DNA from: JBKBRC01 sp046292345
GTDB taxonomy: Bacteria > Bacteroidota > Rhodothermia > Rhodothermales > Rubricoccaceae
Length of the DNA: 10,081 nt
Reading direction: 5' to 3'
Assembly: GCA_046292345.1 (NCBI GenBank)
Contig: JBKBRC010000067.1
Span: 1 to 10,081 of the forward strand
Shown one piece after another: positions 1 to 9,027 of this stretch; the first letter of the stretch is position 1, and each line of letters starts with the position of its first letter. The notes beneath the pieces were generated by a model. That model worked only from the letters and a program-made list of their open reading frames with translations. It was not told where the DNA came from and did not search any database. The position numbers and the translations under genes are program-made.

Positions 1-1
1 C

Positions 2-469
2 CTGACCGAGGCGCGCGTTACGCTCGCCGAGGCCGAGGCCGCCGCCGGGCGCCTCGCCGAGGCCGAGGCGACGCTCCGCGCCGCCGTCGCGCAGGACCCC
101 GTGCGCCACGCCGGCGCCTGGAACGACCTCGGGCTCGTGCGCCTGCAGCTTGGCCGCCTCGGCGGCGCGCGCGAGGCGCTCGAGGAAGCCCTCCGCCTCG
201 ACCCGCGCCTGCTGCCGGCGCGCGTCAACCTCGGCACGGCGCTCTTGGCCTCCGGCGATGCCGCCGCGGCCGCGCGCGCGCTCGAGGCGGCGCTCCGCCT
301 CGACCCGGCGCACGTGCCCGCGCTCGGCAACCTGGGCGTGGCGCAGATGCGCCTTGGGCAGACGGCCCGGGCGCAGCGTACGTTCGAGCGCCTGCTCGCG
401 CTCGCGCCCGGAGACGCCCGGGCGCGTGCCTACCTCGAGCAGCTTCGCACCTCCGGCCGCTCCCGCTGA
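2..469 (+). CDS. TPR-repeat protein, C-terminal part (start lies before the window)
   Basis: The frame is open from base 2, with no start codon that looks genuine, so about 155 C-terminal residues are visible. They form one partial and three full tetratricopeptide repeats of 34 residues, at about 39-72, 73-106 and 107-140 of the visible part. Each shows the TPR pattern (NLG in helix A, A at the A/B packing positions, then LxLDP or LALAP at the end). A short basic tail ends in TGA. TPRs form a right-handed superhelix for protein-protein contacts; no catalytic part is visible. The next gene starts 6 bp downstream, so the two are probably co-transcribed. Because that neighbour carries a heme-binding motif, the missing N-terminus could be a multiheme cytochrome joined to TPRs, a known arrangement, but this is only inference. 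The first 70 bases contain an exact 17-bp repeat at 23-39 and 53-69, from the alanine/glutamate-rich helices. Confidence 0.85.
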   Translation: MTEARVTLAEAEAAAGRLAEAEATLRAAVAQDPVRHAGAWNDLGLVRLQLGRLGGAREALEEALRLDPRLLPARVNLGTALLASGDAAAAARALEAALRLDPAHVPALGNLGVAQMRLGQTARAQRTFERLLALAPGDARARAYLEQLRTSGRSR

Positions 470-475
470 CCACGC

Positions 476-1474
476 ATGATCCGCTCCCGCCGCGCCCTGC
501 CGGCGCTGCTCGCGCTCGCGCTCGCGCCGCTCGCGCTCCTGACGGCCCCGCTCGCCGCCGGCTGCGGCGGGCCCCCGAGCGAGCGCGTCCCGCTGCGCCT
601 CGAGCGCAGCAACCCCGAGCGCGTGCTGCGCGCCCTGCTGGGCGGCTACGTGGCCGACGAGGGGGGCGATCCGTTCGAGGCCGGCCTCGTGGCGCGCGAG
701 GGGGGCGGCTTCGCGCTCGACCCGGCGCACCTCGACGCGCGCTTCCACGAGGCGCTCCGCGCCGCTGATGCCGACGCCGACGGCGCGCTCGACCAGGACG
801 AGTTCGACGCGTTCGTCGGGGCCACGTACGCCCGGGCGCGGCGCCTGCCGCCGACGCTCGACGCGCTGCGCGCCGAGGCGCCCTTCGCCGACGACCCCGC
901 GTGGTTCGTCGTAGACGTGACCGGCGCCATGACCGAGGCGCGGCGCCGCGTCTACGTGCCGCTTGCCGCCCTCCGGGGCGCGCTCGTGGCCGCGGCCGCG
1001 CCGGGCGGCGCGCTCGTCTACGCGCCGGGCACCTGGATCGTGGGCGAGCACCGCCTCGGCGGCGCGCTCGTAGAGACGACGGCCAAGCGCCGCCGCGCCG
1101 ATGGCTTCTGGGACTTCGCCGTCTACGACGCCAGCGGGCGCCTCGCCCCGAGCACGGCGACGGCGCCGCGTCCGCTCGCCTCGCCCGTGCAGTGCACCGG
1201 CTGTCACCTCGGGCGGCGCCTGTTCGAGCCCGAGAAGTCGTTCCCGGCCGCCGCGCCTGACGGACCCTACGGCGAGCAGGCTTACCACGTACCAGACGCC
1301 TGGCGCTCGGGCGCCATCACGGCGCATTTCCAGGAGCACGCGCGGCGTCCCGACGGCGTGCTGGGCCTGTATGCCACGCTCTACACCGGCCGGCTCGCCG
1401 CCGCACGCGCCGCCGGAACGCTCCCACCCGACGACGCCGCCTTCCTTGCGCGCGTCCTGCCCGACCTGCCATGA
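476..1474 (+). CDS. Lipoprotein with EF-hand loop and cytochrome P460-like CxxCH heme site
   Basis: This 332-residue protein has a basic start (RSRR), a hydrophobic stretch at 7-28 and Cys30 in the context LAAGC, a somewhat loose lipobox. It is therefore probably an exported lipoprotein facing the periplasm. Residues 98-109 (DADADGALDQDE) match the EF-hand calcium loop DxDxDGxxxxxE at every ligand position. A single CxxCH (C240, T241, G242, C243, H244) would bind one c-type heme. The stretch before it, with APGTWIVGEH at about 183-192, a Lys/Arg cluster at 204-207 and FWDFAVYD at 211-218, resembles the cytochrome P460 family, where a lysine upstream cross-links to the heme; K204 would be the candidate, unproven. 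Cytochromes P460 oxidise hydroxylamine and relatives bind NO. The substrate here is unknown. The gene sits between a TPR gene and a methyltransferase gene it overlaps by 4 bp. The P460 assignment is from memory of the family pattern; a generic mono-heme cytochrome is the alternative. Confidence 0.8.
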   Translation: MIRSRRALPALLALALAPLALLTAPLAAGCGGPPSERVPLRLERSNPERVLRALLGGYVADEGGDPFEAGLVAREGGGFALDPAHLDARFHEALRAADADADGALDQDEFDAFVGATYARARRLPPTLDALRAEAPFADDPAWFVVDVTGAMTEARRRVYVPLAALRGALVAAAAPGGALVYAPGTWIVGEHRLGGALVETTAKRRRADGFWDFAVYDASGRLAPSTATAPRPLASPVQCTGCHLGRRLFEPEKSFPAAAPDGPYGEQAYHVPDAWRSGAITAHFQEHARRPDGVLGLYATLYTGRLAAARAAGTLPPDDAAFLARVLPDLP

Positions 1475-2268
1475 CCGCGCCCGACCCGCGCCGAGACGTT
1501 TCTTCCTTCCAGGCCCTTGCCGCCGAGCCGTACACGGTGCTCGCGGCCGGCTACGAGGAGGTGATGGCGCATGTGGACTACGAGGCGTGGGCCGACTACC
1601 TCCACCACCTGCTCGGCTTCCACGCGCCCGGCGCCCGCGACGTCGTCGAGCTTGGCTGTGGTACGGGCGCGCTCGCGCGGGCGCTCCAGCCGCTCGGGCC
1701 GCCCCCCGCCGGCTTCCGCTACCGCGCCTTCGACGGCGCACCGGCCATGATCGCTGAGGCGCGCCGCCGCGCGGGCGCCCTCCCGGTCACGTTCGGCGTG
1801 GCCGACTTCGCCGACCCCATCCCCGGTCCGCCGGCTGACGTGGCGCTGCTGCTCTACGACGGGCTCAACTATCTGCTCGAGACCGAGGCCGTCGGGCGGC
1901 TCTTCGCGCGCGTGGCCCAGGCGCTGCGCCCCGGCGGCGTGTTCGTCTTCGACCAGAGCACGCCCGCCAACTCGCTCAACAACGCCGACGGCTTCGACGA
2001 CGCAGGCACGACGGCGGCGTTCTCGTACGTGCGCGAGAGTCGCTACGACGCCGCCTCGCGCCTGCACACGACCACGCTGCGCATGACGCTGCCCGGCGGC
2101 GCCGTGCGGGCCGAGCAGCACGTGCAGCGGGCGTACACGCTCGGCGAGATCGCGGCGCTGCTGGCCGCCGCGCCGCTCGAGGCCGTCGCCGCCTACGACG
2201 GATTCTCGTCGGACGAGGCCGGCGAGGACGCCGAGCGCATCCACTGGGTGGTGCAACGGCCCGCCTGA
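1471..2268 (+). CDS. Class I SAM-dependent methyltransferase
   Basis: The 265-residue protein has the class I methyltransferase fold signature: motif I VELGCGTG at 59-66, which binds the SAM methionine end; an acidic residue D88 in AFDGAPAMIAEAR, which would hold the ribose hydroxyls; AD at 111-112 (motif III area); LLLYDGLNYL at 127-136 (motif IV/post II); and LRPGGVFVFD at 152-161 before the late strands. The remainder resembles the Methyltransf_25/11-type small-molecule methyltransferases, with a C-terminal beta-rich half that may cover the substrate. The acceptor cannot be told from sequence. The ATG overlaps the stop of the heme lipoprotein gene (ATGA, 1471-1474), implying translational coupling. 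No promoter-like box lies in front of it. A promoter-like box for the next gene begins 26 bp after its stop. Confidence 0.92.
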   Translation: MTAPDPRRDVSSFQALAAEPYTVLAAGYEEVMAHVDYEAWADYLHHLLGFHAPGARDVVELGCGTGALARALQPLGPPPAGFRYRAFDGAPAMIAEARRRAGALPVTFGVADFADPIPGPPADVALLLYDGLNYLLETEAVGRLFARVAQALRPGGVFVFDQSTPANSLNNADGFDDAGTTAAFSYVRESRYDAASRLHTTTLRMTLPGGAVRAEQHVQRAYTLGEIAALLAAAPLEAVAAYDGFSSDEAGEDAERIHWVVQRPA

Positions 2269-2294
2269 GGCCGGCTCCCGAGCCGTCCCGGACG

Positions 2295-2302
2295 TAGCTT
2301 TG
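2295..2302 (+). promoter_or_regulatory. Bacteroidota-type -7 box for the ftsE-like gene
   Basis: TAGCTTTG exactly matches the TAnnTTTG -7 consensus known for Bacteroidota primary sigma factors. It lies in the 59-bp gap between the methyltransferase stop and the ftsE-like ATG, 25 bases before that ATG. No convincing -33 TTG-type box is visible upstream, so the call rests on one box and its position. Confidence 0.6.
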
Positions 2303-2327
2303 CGCCCGCCCGCAGCCCGCCCGCGCC

Positions 2328-3092
2328 ATGCCCGAAGGACTCGACGGACCCGCCATCGAGCGCATCGAAGCCGCGCCGCCGCCGGCCGGCCCCGCCGCTG
2401 AGCGGCCGCTCGTCGAGCTGCGCAACGTCGCCGTCAGCTACACCGACCCCTCGGGCACGCGCCTCGACGTGGCGAGCGACCTCAACCTGACGCTGCGGCG
2501 CGGCGAGATGGCCTACCTGATCGGCCCGACCGGCAGCGGCAAAAGCTCGCTCCTGAAGCTGCTCTACATGGACGTCCGCCCCGAGCACGGGCTCGTGCGC
2601 GTGGGCGCCTACCAGTCTGACACCGTCCGCCCGCCCGACGTGCCGTTCCTGCGCCGCATGCTCGGCGTCGTTTTCCAGGACTTTCAGCTGCTGCCGGACC
2701 GGAGCGCGTTCGAGAACGTCGCCTTCGCGCTCTACGCGACCGGCAAGAAGGGCAAGCAGGTCAAGGCGCGCGCGCTGCAAGCGCTCGCGCAGGTGGGCCT
2801 GAGCCACCGCGCGCACGCTATGCCGGGCGAGCTCTCGGGCGGCGAGCAGCAGCGCGCCTGCATCGCGCGCGCCATCGTCAACGACCCGGTCCTGCTCCTC
2901 GCCGACGAGCCGACGGGCAACCTCGACCCCCGCGTGGCCGACGAGATCCAGAAGCTGCTCGTGCGCCTCAACCGCCAGGGCATGGCGCTCCTGATGGCCA
3001 CGCACGACTACCGGCTCGTCAAGGCGTTCCCCGCGCGCACGCTCGCGCTCGTGCGCGGGCGCCTCGTGGAAGTGGATCCAGAAGCGCTCTGA
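2328..3092 (+). CDS. ftsE: Cell division ABC transporter ATP-binding protein FtsE-like
   Basis: This 254-residue ABC ATPase has all the nucleotide-binding elements: Walker A GPTGSGKS at 66-73, Q-loop Q117 in VFQDFQLLPD, signature LSGGEQQR at 169-176, Walker B LLLADEP at 189-195 followed by the D-loop (GNLD), and switch H226 in ATHD. The run FLRRMLGVVFQDFQLLPDRS at 107-126 and the FENVAFAL that follows are typical of FtsE rather than LolD or MacB. In the known system FtsE pairs with membrane partner FtsX, and their ATP cycle activates peptidoglycan hydrolases at the division site. No ftsX lies in the window, as in many Bacteroidota where the two are separated. An extra N-terminal segment of about 26 residues, rich in Ala, Pro and Glu, precedes the ABC core. 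The ATG just after the promoter-like box is taken as start; a later start would still leave the whole core. Confidence 0.9.
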   Translation: MPEGLDGPAIERIEAAPPPAGPAAERPLVELRNVAVSYTDPSGTRLDVASDLNLTLRRGEMAYLIGPTGSGKSSLLKLLYMDVRPEHGLVRVGAYQSDTVRPPDVPFLRRMLGVVFQDFQLLPDRSAFENVAFALYATGKKGKQVKARALQALAQVGLSHRAHAMPGELSGGEQQRACIARAIVNDPVLLLADEPTGNLDPRVADEIQKLLVRLNRQGMALLMATHDYRLVKAFPARTLALVRGRLVEVDPEAL

Positions 3093-3095
3093 CGA

Positions 3096-3135
3096 CGGGC
3101 CGTCAGGGCCCGCCCGCCGCCCGCCTCCGGGGCGG
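3096..3135 (+). terminator. Two small GC hairpins after ftsE, possible terminator
   Basis: Four bases after the ftsE-like stop, CGGGCC (3096-3101) pairs with GGCCCG (3107-3112) over a 5-base loop. Then CCGCCC (3117-3122) pairs with GGGCGG (3130-3135) over a 7-base loop. Neither is followed by a T run, so a classical intrinsic terminator is not shown. Their position between two genes, before a fresh promoter-like box, is the only support; in such GC-rich DNA short stems arise by chance. Confidence 0.3.
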
Positions 3136-3170
3136 AAACCACGGGCGCGTGCGCTCGGGCGCGCCTCGGG

Positions 3171-3178
3171 TATATTCG
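3171..3178 (+). promoter_or_regulatory. Promoter-like -7 box for the AGCS symporter operon
   Basis: TATATTCG differs from TAnnTTTG at one base and is the most AT-rich spot in the 128-bp gap 3093-3220. It lies 42 bases before the symporter ATG. The leader after it (CTTAAT and TTTACA at about 3184-3204) is also locally AT-rich. No -33 box is recognised. This could drive the symporter and, since no other promoter-like box is seen until 9143, possibly the genes through yceH. Confidence 0.5.
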
Positions 3179-3220
3179 CGCCGTTCTTAATCCGGCCTTT
3201 ACACCGCTCGTCTCGCGCCC

Positions 3221-4999
<1,779 letters not shown>

Positions 5000-5059
5000 C
5001 GCTCTCCGGCACGGCCCCGGCCGCGATCCGAACCGGACTCCTCCAGACCCCCCCCGCTC

Positions 5060-5680
5060 GTGCTCACCGTCGTAGACCACCCGCTGCTCAAGCGCGCGCT
5101 GACCGTCCTGCGCGACCGGGCCACGCCGCACGGCCCGTTCCGGCAGACGCTCTCTGACGCCGCCGCTATCCTCGCCTACGAAGCCCTGCGCACGCTGCCG
5201 GTCGAGGAGGTGGCCGTCGAGACGCCGCTCGAGACGGCTACCGGGCATCGCCTCGCGCGCGAGGTCGTCGTCGTGCCGGTGCTGCGCGCCGGCCTCGGGC
5301 TCGTGGACGGCTTCGTGCGCTTCGTGCCCGAGGCGCGCGTCGGGCACCTCGGCATGTACCGCGACGAGCAGACGCACGACCCAGTGGACTACTACTCTAA
5401 CGTGCCGCCGCAGGTGCGCCAGGCGCGCGTATTCGTCGTCGATCCGATGCTCGCCACGGGCGGCAGCGCCGCCGGGGCTATCAACCACCTCAAGAACCGT
5501 GGCGCCACCGACGTCACGTTCGTCTGCCTCGTCGCCGCGCCCGAGGGCGTGCGCCGCCTGCACGAGTACCATCCGGACGTGGCTATCGTCACGGCCGCGG
5601 TGGACCGCGAGTTGGACGAGCACGCCTTCATCCGCCCGGGTCTCGGCGACGCCGGGGACCGCATCTTCGGCACCGGTTGA
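5060..5680 (+). CDS. upp: Uracil phosphoribosyltransferase
   Basis: The enzyme joins uracil to PRPP to give UMP and pyrophosphate, the cytoplasmic pyrimidine salvage step. The 206-residue length is close to the usual 208. The PRPP-binding loop is VFVVDPMLATGGSA at 124-137, with the acidic pair replaced by DP as in UPRTases. VVPVLRAGLGLVDG at 71-84 is the conserved substrate-side segment. The C-terminal FIRPGLGDAGDRIFGT at 190-205 is the uracil-recognition signature. The start is GTG at 5060, chosen because it gives the family N-terminus (LTVVDHPLLKRALTVLRD). It is preceded by a C-run and no Shine-Dalgarno. The gap of 60 bp from the symporter holds no promoter-like box, and the antiporter gene follows after 5 bp, so upp is likely inside an operon. 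Other genes give no regulatory hint, and no PyrR-type attenuator is visible. Confidence 0.97.
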   Translation: MLTVVDHPLLKRALTVLRDRATPHGPFRQTLSDAAAILAYEALRTLPVEEVAVETPLETATGHRLAREVVVVPVLRAGLGLVDGFVRFVPEARVGHLGMYRDEQTHDPVDYYSNVPPQVRQARVFVVDPMLATGGSAAGAINHLKNRGATDVTFVCLVAAPEGVRRLHEYHPDVAIVTAAVDRELDEHAFIRPGLGDAGDRIFGTG

Positions 5681-5685
5681 CCGCC

Positions 5686-7622
5686 ATGCGCCACGCTCTC
5701 GCCCGCGCGCTCGCGCCCCCGGCGCTCGGGGGGCTCGCCCTGCTCGCACTCGCCCTGCTCGCACTCGCCCNNNNNNNNNNNNNNNNNNNNNNNNNNNNNN
5801 NNNNNNNNNNNNNNNNNNNNNNNNNNNNNNNNNNNNNNNNNNNNNNNNNNNNNNNNNNNNNNNNNNNNNNCTCGCCCTGCTCGCACTCGCCCTGCTCGCA
5901 CTCGCCCTGCTCGCACTCGCCCCGGAGGCGCTCGCGCAGGCCGTCGCCGACACGACACGCGCCGCCTCGCCGGCCGCGGCAGACGGCTCCACCGGCGGGT
6001 TCGGGTGGCTTTCGCTGCTGCCGGCGCTGGTAGCCATCTTCGCTGCGCTGGCCTTCCGGCAGGTCGTCGTGTCGCTGTTCCTCGGCGTCTGGCTCGGCGC
6101 CTGGATCGCCTCGGGCGACGCGCTCACGGGCTGGTTCACGGGGCTCTTCACCGCCTTCCAGACCTACGTCCTGACGGCCCTCGCCGATAGCGACCACGCG
6201 GCCATCATCCTGTTCTCGCTCATGATCGGCGGCGTTGTGGGGCTGATCCAGAAGAGCGGCGGCACGGCGGCCATCGTAGGCCTCGTCACGCGCTGGGCGC
6301 GCTCAGCCGGGCGCGGGCAGCTCGCCACGGCCGTCCTCGGCACGTCCATCTTCTTCGACGACTACGCCAACACGCTCATCGTGGGCGGCACGATGCGACC
6401 GGTCACGGACACGCTGCGCATCAGCCGCGAGAAGCTGGCCTACCTCGTCGACTCGACCGCCGCGCCCATCGCCGCGCTCGCCTTCGCCACGACCTGGATC
6501 GGCTACCAGGTGGGGCTCATCGGTACGGCCGTCTCGCGCCTGCCCGACTACGACGAGGCGGCCTACTCGATCTTTCTCAACTCGGTCCCGTACTCGTTCT
6601 ACCCCATCCTGGCGCTCTGCTTCGTCTACTTCGTCGTGCTCTCCCGGCGCGACTTCGGGCCGATGCTGCGCGCCGAGCGCCGCGCTCGGCAGACGGGCCA
6701 GCTGTTCCGTCCAGACTCGAGCATCGCCTCGACCGAGGCTGAGGCCGACCAGTTCGCGCCGCCCCCGGGCGCGCCGCAGCGCCTCGTCAACGCCGTGCTG
6801 CCCATCGGCGTGCTCGTGGCCGGCGTGCTCGGCGGGCTCTACCTCACGGGAGTGAGCGCGCTCGCCGAGAGCGGTGACCCGGTCACGTTCCGCAACGTGC
6901 TCGCCGAGGCCAACTCGTACACGGCCATGATGTGGGGCTCGCTCGCCGCCGTCGTGACGGCCGTCGCGCTCGCCGTCGGGCAGCGCATTCTGACGCTCGA
7001 GCAGGCCGTCGAGGCGTGGTACGGGGGCATGCGCACGATGCTGCTCGCCATCGTGATCCTCGTGCTCGCCTGGGCGCTCTCGGGCGTCAACGACACGCTC
7101 GGCACGGCCGAGTTTCTCGTCTCAGCGCTCTCGGACCGCCTCCACTTCGGGCTCGTGCCGGCCATCGTGTTCCTGCTGGCCGCCGCGACGGCGTTCGCGA
7201 CCGGCTCGTCGTGGGGTACGATGGGTATCCTGATGCCGCTCGTGATCCCGCTCGCCTGGGGCGTGCTCTCGGCCGACGGCCCGCACACGGCGGCCGAGTA
7301 CAGCCACATCCTCTACTCGACTGTGGCCGCCGTGCTCGGCGGGGCCGTCTGGGGAGACCACTGCTCGCCGATCTCGGACACGACGATCCTCTCGTCGCTC
7401 GCCTCGCAGTGCGACCACATCGATCACGTACGCACGCAGCTCCCCTACGCGCTCACGGTAGGCGGCGTGGCGCTGCTCCTGGGCACGCTGCCAACGGCGT
7501 TCTTCGTACCGTGGTGGGTGATGCTGCCGGTCTGCGCCGCCGTGCTCTGGCTCGTGGTGCGTTTCGTGGGCAAGCCTGTCGAGACGGCTGCGCCGGAGCC
7601 CGCGTCGGTGCCCGGCCCATGA
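5686..7622 (+). CDS. NhaC-family Na+/H+ antiporter with repetitive signal peptide, interrupted by an assembly gap
   Basis: The protein exchanges Na+ for H+ across the inner membrane. NhaC-family signatures are FFDDYANTLIVGGTMRP (from 6351), GSSWGTMGILMPLVIP (from about 7204) and WGDHCSPISDTTILSS (from 7350); the Asp and His residues in these are likely ion-site residues by family analogy. About eleven or twelve hydrophobic segments follow 6000. The ATG at 5686 gives MRHALARALAPPALGG and then LLALA repeats, a signal peptide whose likely cleavage follows EALA near 5936. With the 100-N placeholder the two sides are in different frames. A real gap of 8 + 15n bases restores one frame, so I read it as one intact gene, not a pseudogene. 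A cleavable signal peptide means the first mature segment begins outside. It starts 5 bp after upp and overlaps the rluA-family gene by 4 bp. The partner AGCS symporter upstream suggests a sodium-cycle role. Confidence 0.9.
5734..5921 (+). repeat. 15-bp tandem repeat (LLALA codons) spanning the assembly gap
   Basis: The unit CTGCTCGCACTCGCC encodes Leu-Leu-Ala-Leu-Ala. Two full copies lie at 5740-5754 and 5755-5769, preceded by a partial CTCGCC (5734-5739). After the Ns come a partial CTCGCC (5871-5876) and three full copies at 5877-5891, 5892-5906 and 5907-5921. Copies are identical. The copy number is unresolved. Confidence 0.97.
5771..5870. other. Assembly gap of exactly 100 N
   Basis: Exactly 100 N bases stand between identical tandem repeats, the usual placeholder for a gap of unknown size. 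The left side ends on the first base of a 15-bp unit and the right side starts with the last six bases of a unit. The missing length must therefore be 8 + 15n, where n can be negative if the contig ends overlap. Confidence 0.97.
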
Positions 7623-8371
7623 GCGGGGACGAGCCGGGCGTGCCCGCGCCGCCGTTCGGGATCGTCCACCTGGACAACCACCTGCTCGTGGTGGTCAAGC
7701 CTGCCGGGCTACTCGCCCAGGCCGACCGCACGGGCGACCCGGACCTGGTCTCGGCCGCCAAGGCGTACCTCAAGGCGCGTTTCGCGCGTCCCGGAGACGT
7801 GTTCGTCGGGCTCGTGCACCGGCTCGACCGTCCCGTCTCGGGGCTGGTCGTGCTCGCGCGCACGTCCAAGGCCGCCGCGCGCCTCTCGGCGCAGTTCCGC
7901 GCGAGGCGGCCGGCCAAGCGCTACCTCGCGCTCGTCGAGGGCCGCCTCGCGGGCGAGGGCGCGCGCGAGGACTGGCTGCGTAAGGCCGAGGGGCGCGTCG
8001 CCCGCGTGGCCGCCGGCACGCCCGGGGCGCGCCTGGCGCGCCTGCGCTGGCGCGCCCTCGCTACCGACGGCCGCCGCTCGCTCGTGGACGTGGACCTGCT
8101 CACGGGCCGGGCGCATCAGGTGCGCGTGCAGCTGGCTGCGCTCGGCACGCCCATCGCCGGAGACTTCCGCCATGGCGCGCGCACGCCGTTCGACGGGCGC
8201 AACCTCGCGCTGCACGCCTACGCGCTCGCCTTCGAGCATCCGGTGGCGGGGCCAGACGGGCCGCGCCGGGTGGCGTTCGCGGCCCCGCCGCCGCCGACGT
8301 GGCGCGGGGCGTTCGAGGACACCGTGAGAACCGTCATCGACAGAGCCGTCACCGAAAGCGTGTCGCCATGA
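7619..8371 (+). CDS. RluA-family RNA pseudouridine synthase
   Basis: This 250-residue enzyme converts specific uridines in rRNA or tRNA to pseudouridine. The catalytic motif is HRLDRPVSG at 67-75 with Asp70 as the expected nucleophile, preceded by IVHLDNHLLVVVKPAG at 15-30. LLTGRAHQVRVQLAALGTPI at 160-179 is the conserved Arg-containing motif, and GDFRHGA and LALHAYAL complete the fold at 181-204. There is no N-terminal S4 RNA-binding domain, so it is a short RluA/TruC-like form rather than RluC or RluD. Which nucleotide is modified cannot be told. Its ATG overlaps the antiporter stop (ATGA, 7619-7622) and its stop overlaps the yceH start in the same way, so all three are probably translated together. 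The last 20 or so residues are hydrophilic and variable. Confidence 0.93.
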   Translation: MSGDEPGVPAPPFGIVHLDNHLLVVVKPAGLLAQADRTGDPDLVSAAKAYLKARFARPGDVFVGLVHRLDRPVSGLVVLARTSKAAARLSAQFRARRPAKRYLALVEGRLAGEGAREDWLRKAEGRVARVAAGTPGARLARLRWRALATDGRRSLVDVDLLTGRAHQVRVQLAALGTPIAGDFRHGARTPFDGRNLALHAYALAFEHPVAGPDGPRRVAFAAPPPPTWRGAFEDTVRTVIDRAVTESVSP

Positions 8372-9021
8372 CCCGACCCACCCTCGACGCCGTCGAGCAG
8401 CGCGTGGCGGGCGCGCTCGCCGAGAAGGCCCTCGCCACGCCGGAGAGCTACCCGCTCACGCTCAGCGCGCTCACGACGGCCTGCAACCAGAAGACTGCCC
8501 GCGAACCGGTCACGGACTACCCCGAGCACGTCGTCTCCGATGCCGCGCAGCACCTCGCCCGCCGCGGGCTCGCCGGCACGACGAGTGGTTCGGGCCACCG
8601 GGCCGTGAAGTACCGCCACCTGCTCGACCGCGCGCTCGGGCTCGGGCAGCGCGAGCTGGCCGCGCTTACGATCCTGCTGCTGCGGGGCCCTCAGACCGCC
8701 GGTGAGATTCGCACGCGCAGCGCGCGCCTGTTCGCCTTCGCCAGCACCGACGACGTGGAGGAGGCGCTCTGGCTGCTTGCCGACCGCGAGGCGCCGCTCG
8801 TCGTCCGCCTGCCACGCCGGCCGGGACAGGCAGCGGACCGCTACGCGCACCTGCTCGGCGGTGAGGCCGGCGCGGCGACGCTCGAGGCTGGCACGGTGAC
8901 AGCGCCCGCCCCCGCGCAGGGCGGCGACCGCGACGCCCTCGAGGCGCGTGTGGCGGCGCTCGAGGCCGAGGTGGCAGCGCTGCGAGAAGCGTTCGAGACG
9001 TTCCGGGCGTCGTTCGAGTAG
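8368..9021 (+). CDS. YceH family protein (DUF480)
   Basis: The 217-residue protein matches the YceH/DUF480 family: EKALATPESYPLTLSALTTA at 19-38, continuing as CNQKTAREPV to residue 48, GSGHRAVKYRHLL at 74-86, LLLRGPQTAGEIRTRSARL at 103-121 and VVRLPRRPGQAADRYAHLL at 145-163. Structures of the family show two winged-helix domains in tandem, which suggests DNA or nucleic-acid binding, but the biochemical role is unsettled. The C-terminal segment at about 187-216 (ALEARVAALEAEVAALREAF) is a predicted short coiled coil, as in other YceH proteins, probably for dimerisation. The start is the ATG overlapping the rluA-family stop (ATGA, 8368-8371); earlier in-frame codons would lie inside that gene. 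It closes the run of closely spaced genes that begins at upp. A block of 12-bp tandem repeats follows its TAG within 7 bases. Confidence 0.93.
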   Translation: MTRPTLDAVEQRVAGALAEKALATPESYPLTLSALTTACNQKTAREPVTDYPEHVVSDAAQHLARRGLAGTTSGSGHRAVKYRHLLDRALGLGQRELAALTILLLRGPQTAGEIRTRSARLFAFASTDDVEEALWLLADREAPLVVRLPRRPGQAADRYAHLLGGEAGAATLEAGTVTAPAPAQGGDRDALEARVAALEAEVAALREAFETFRASFE

Positions 9022-9027
9022 GCGCGC

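Noticed and set aside
1381..3005. Minus-strand open frames opposite the methyltransferase and ftsE-like genes
   Set aside because: The plus-strand proteins carry complete family motifs; the antisense frames show none and are expected with high third-position GC.
5000..5059. Promoter or PyrR/uracil-type attenuator before upp
   Set aside because: No TAnnTTTG-like box, no terminator hairpin with T-run and no anti-terminator pairing could be seen in these 60 bases.
5499..5770. Antiporter start placed upstream, inside upp
   Set aside because: That frame overlaps the conserved C-terminus of upp; the ATG at 5686, in the frame restored by an 8 + 15n gap, gives a proper signal peptide.
5686..7622. 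Antiporter gene as a frameshifted pseudogene
   Set aside because: The frame break depends only on the arbitrary 100-N length; repeat phase restores the frame and the rest of the protein is intact.
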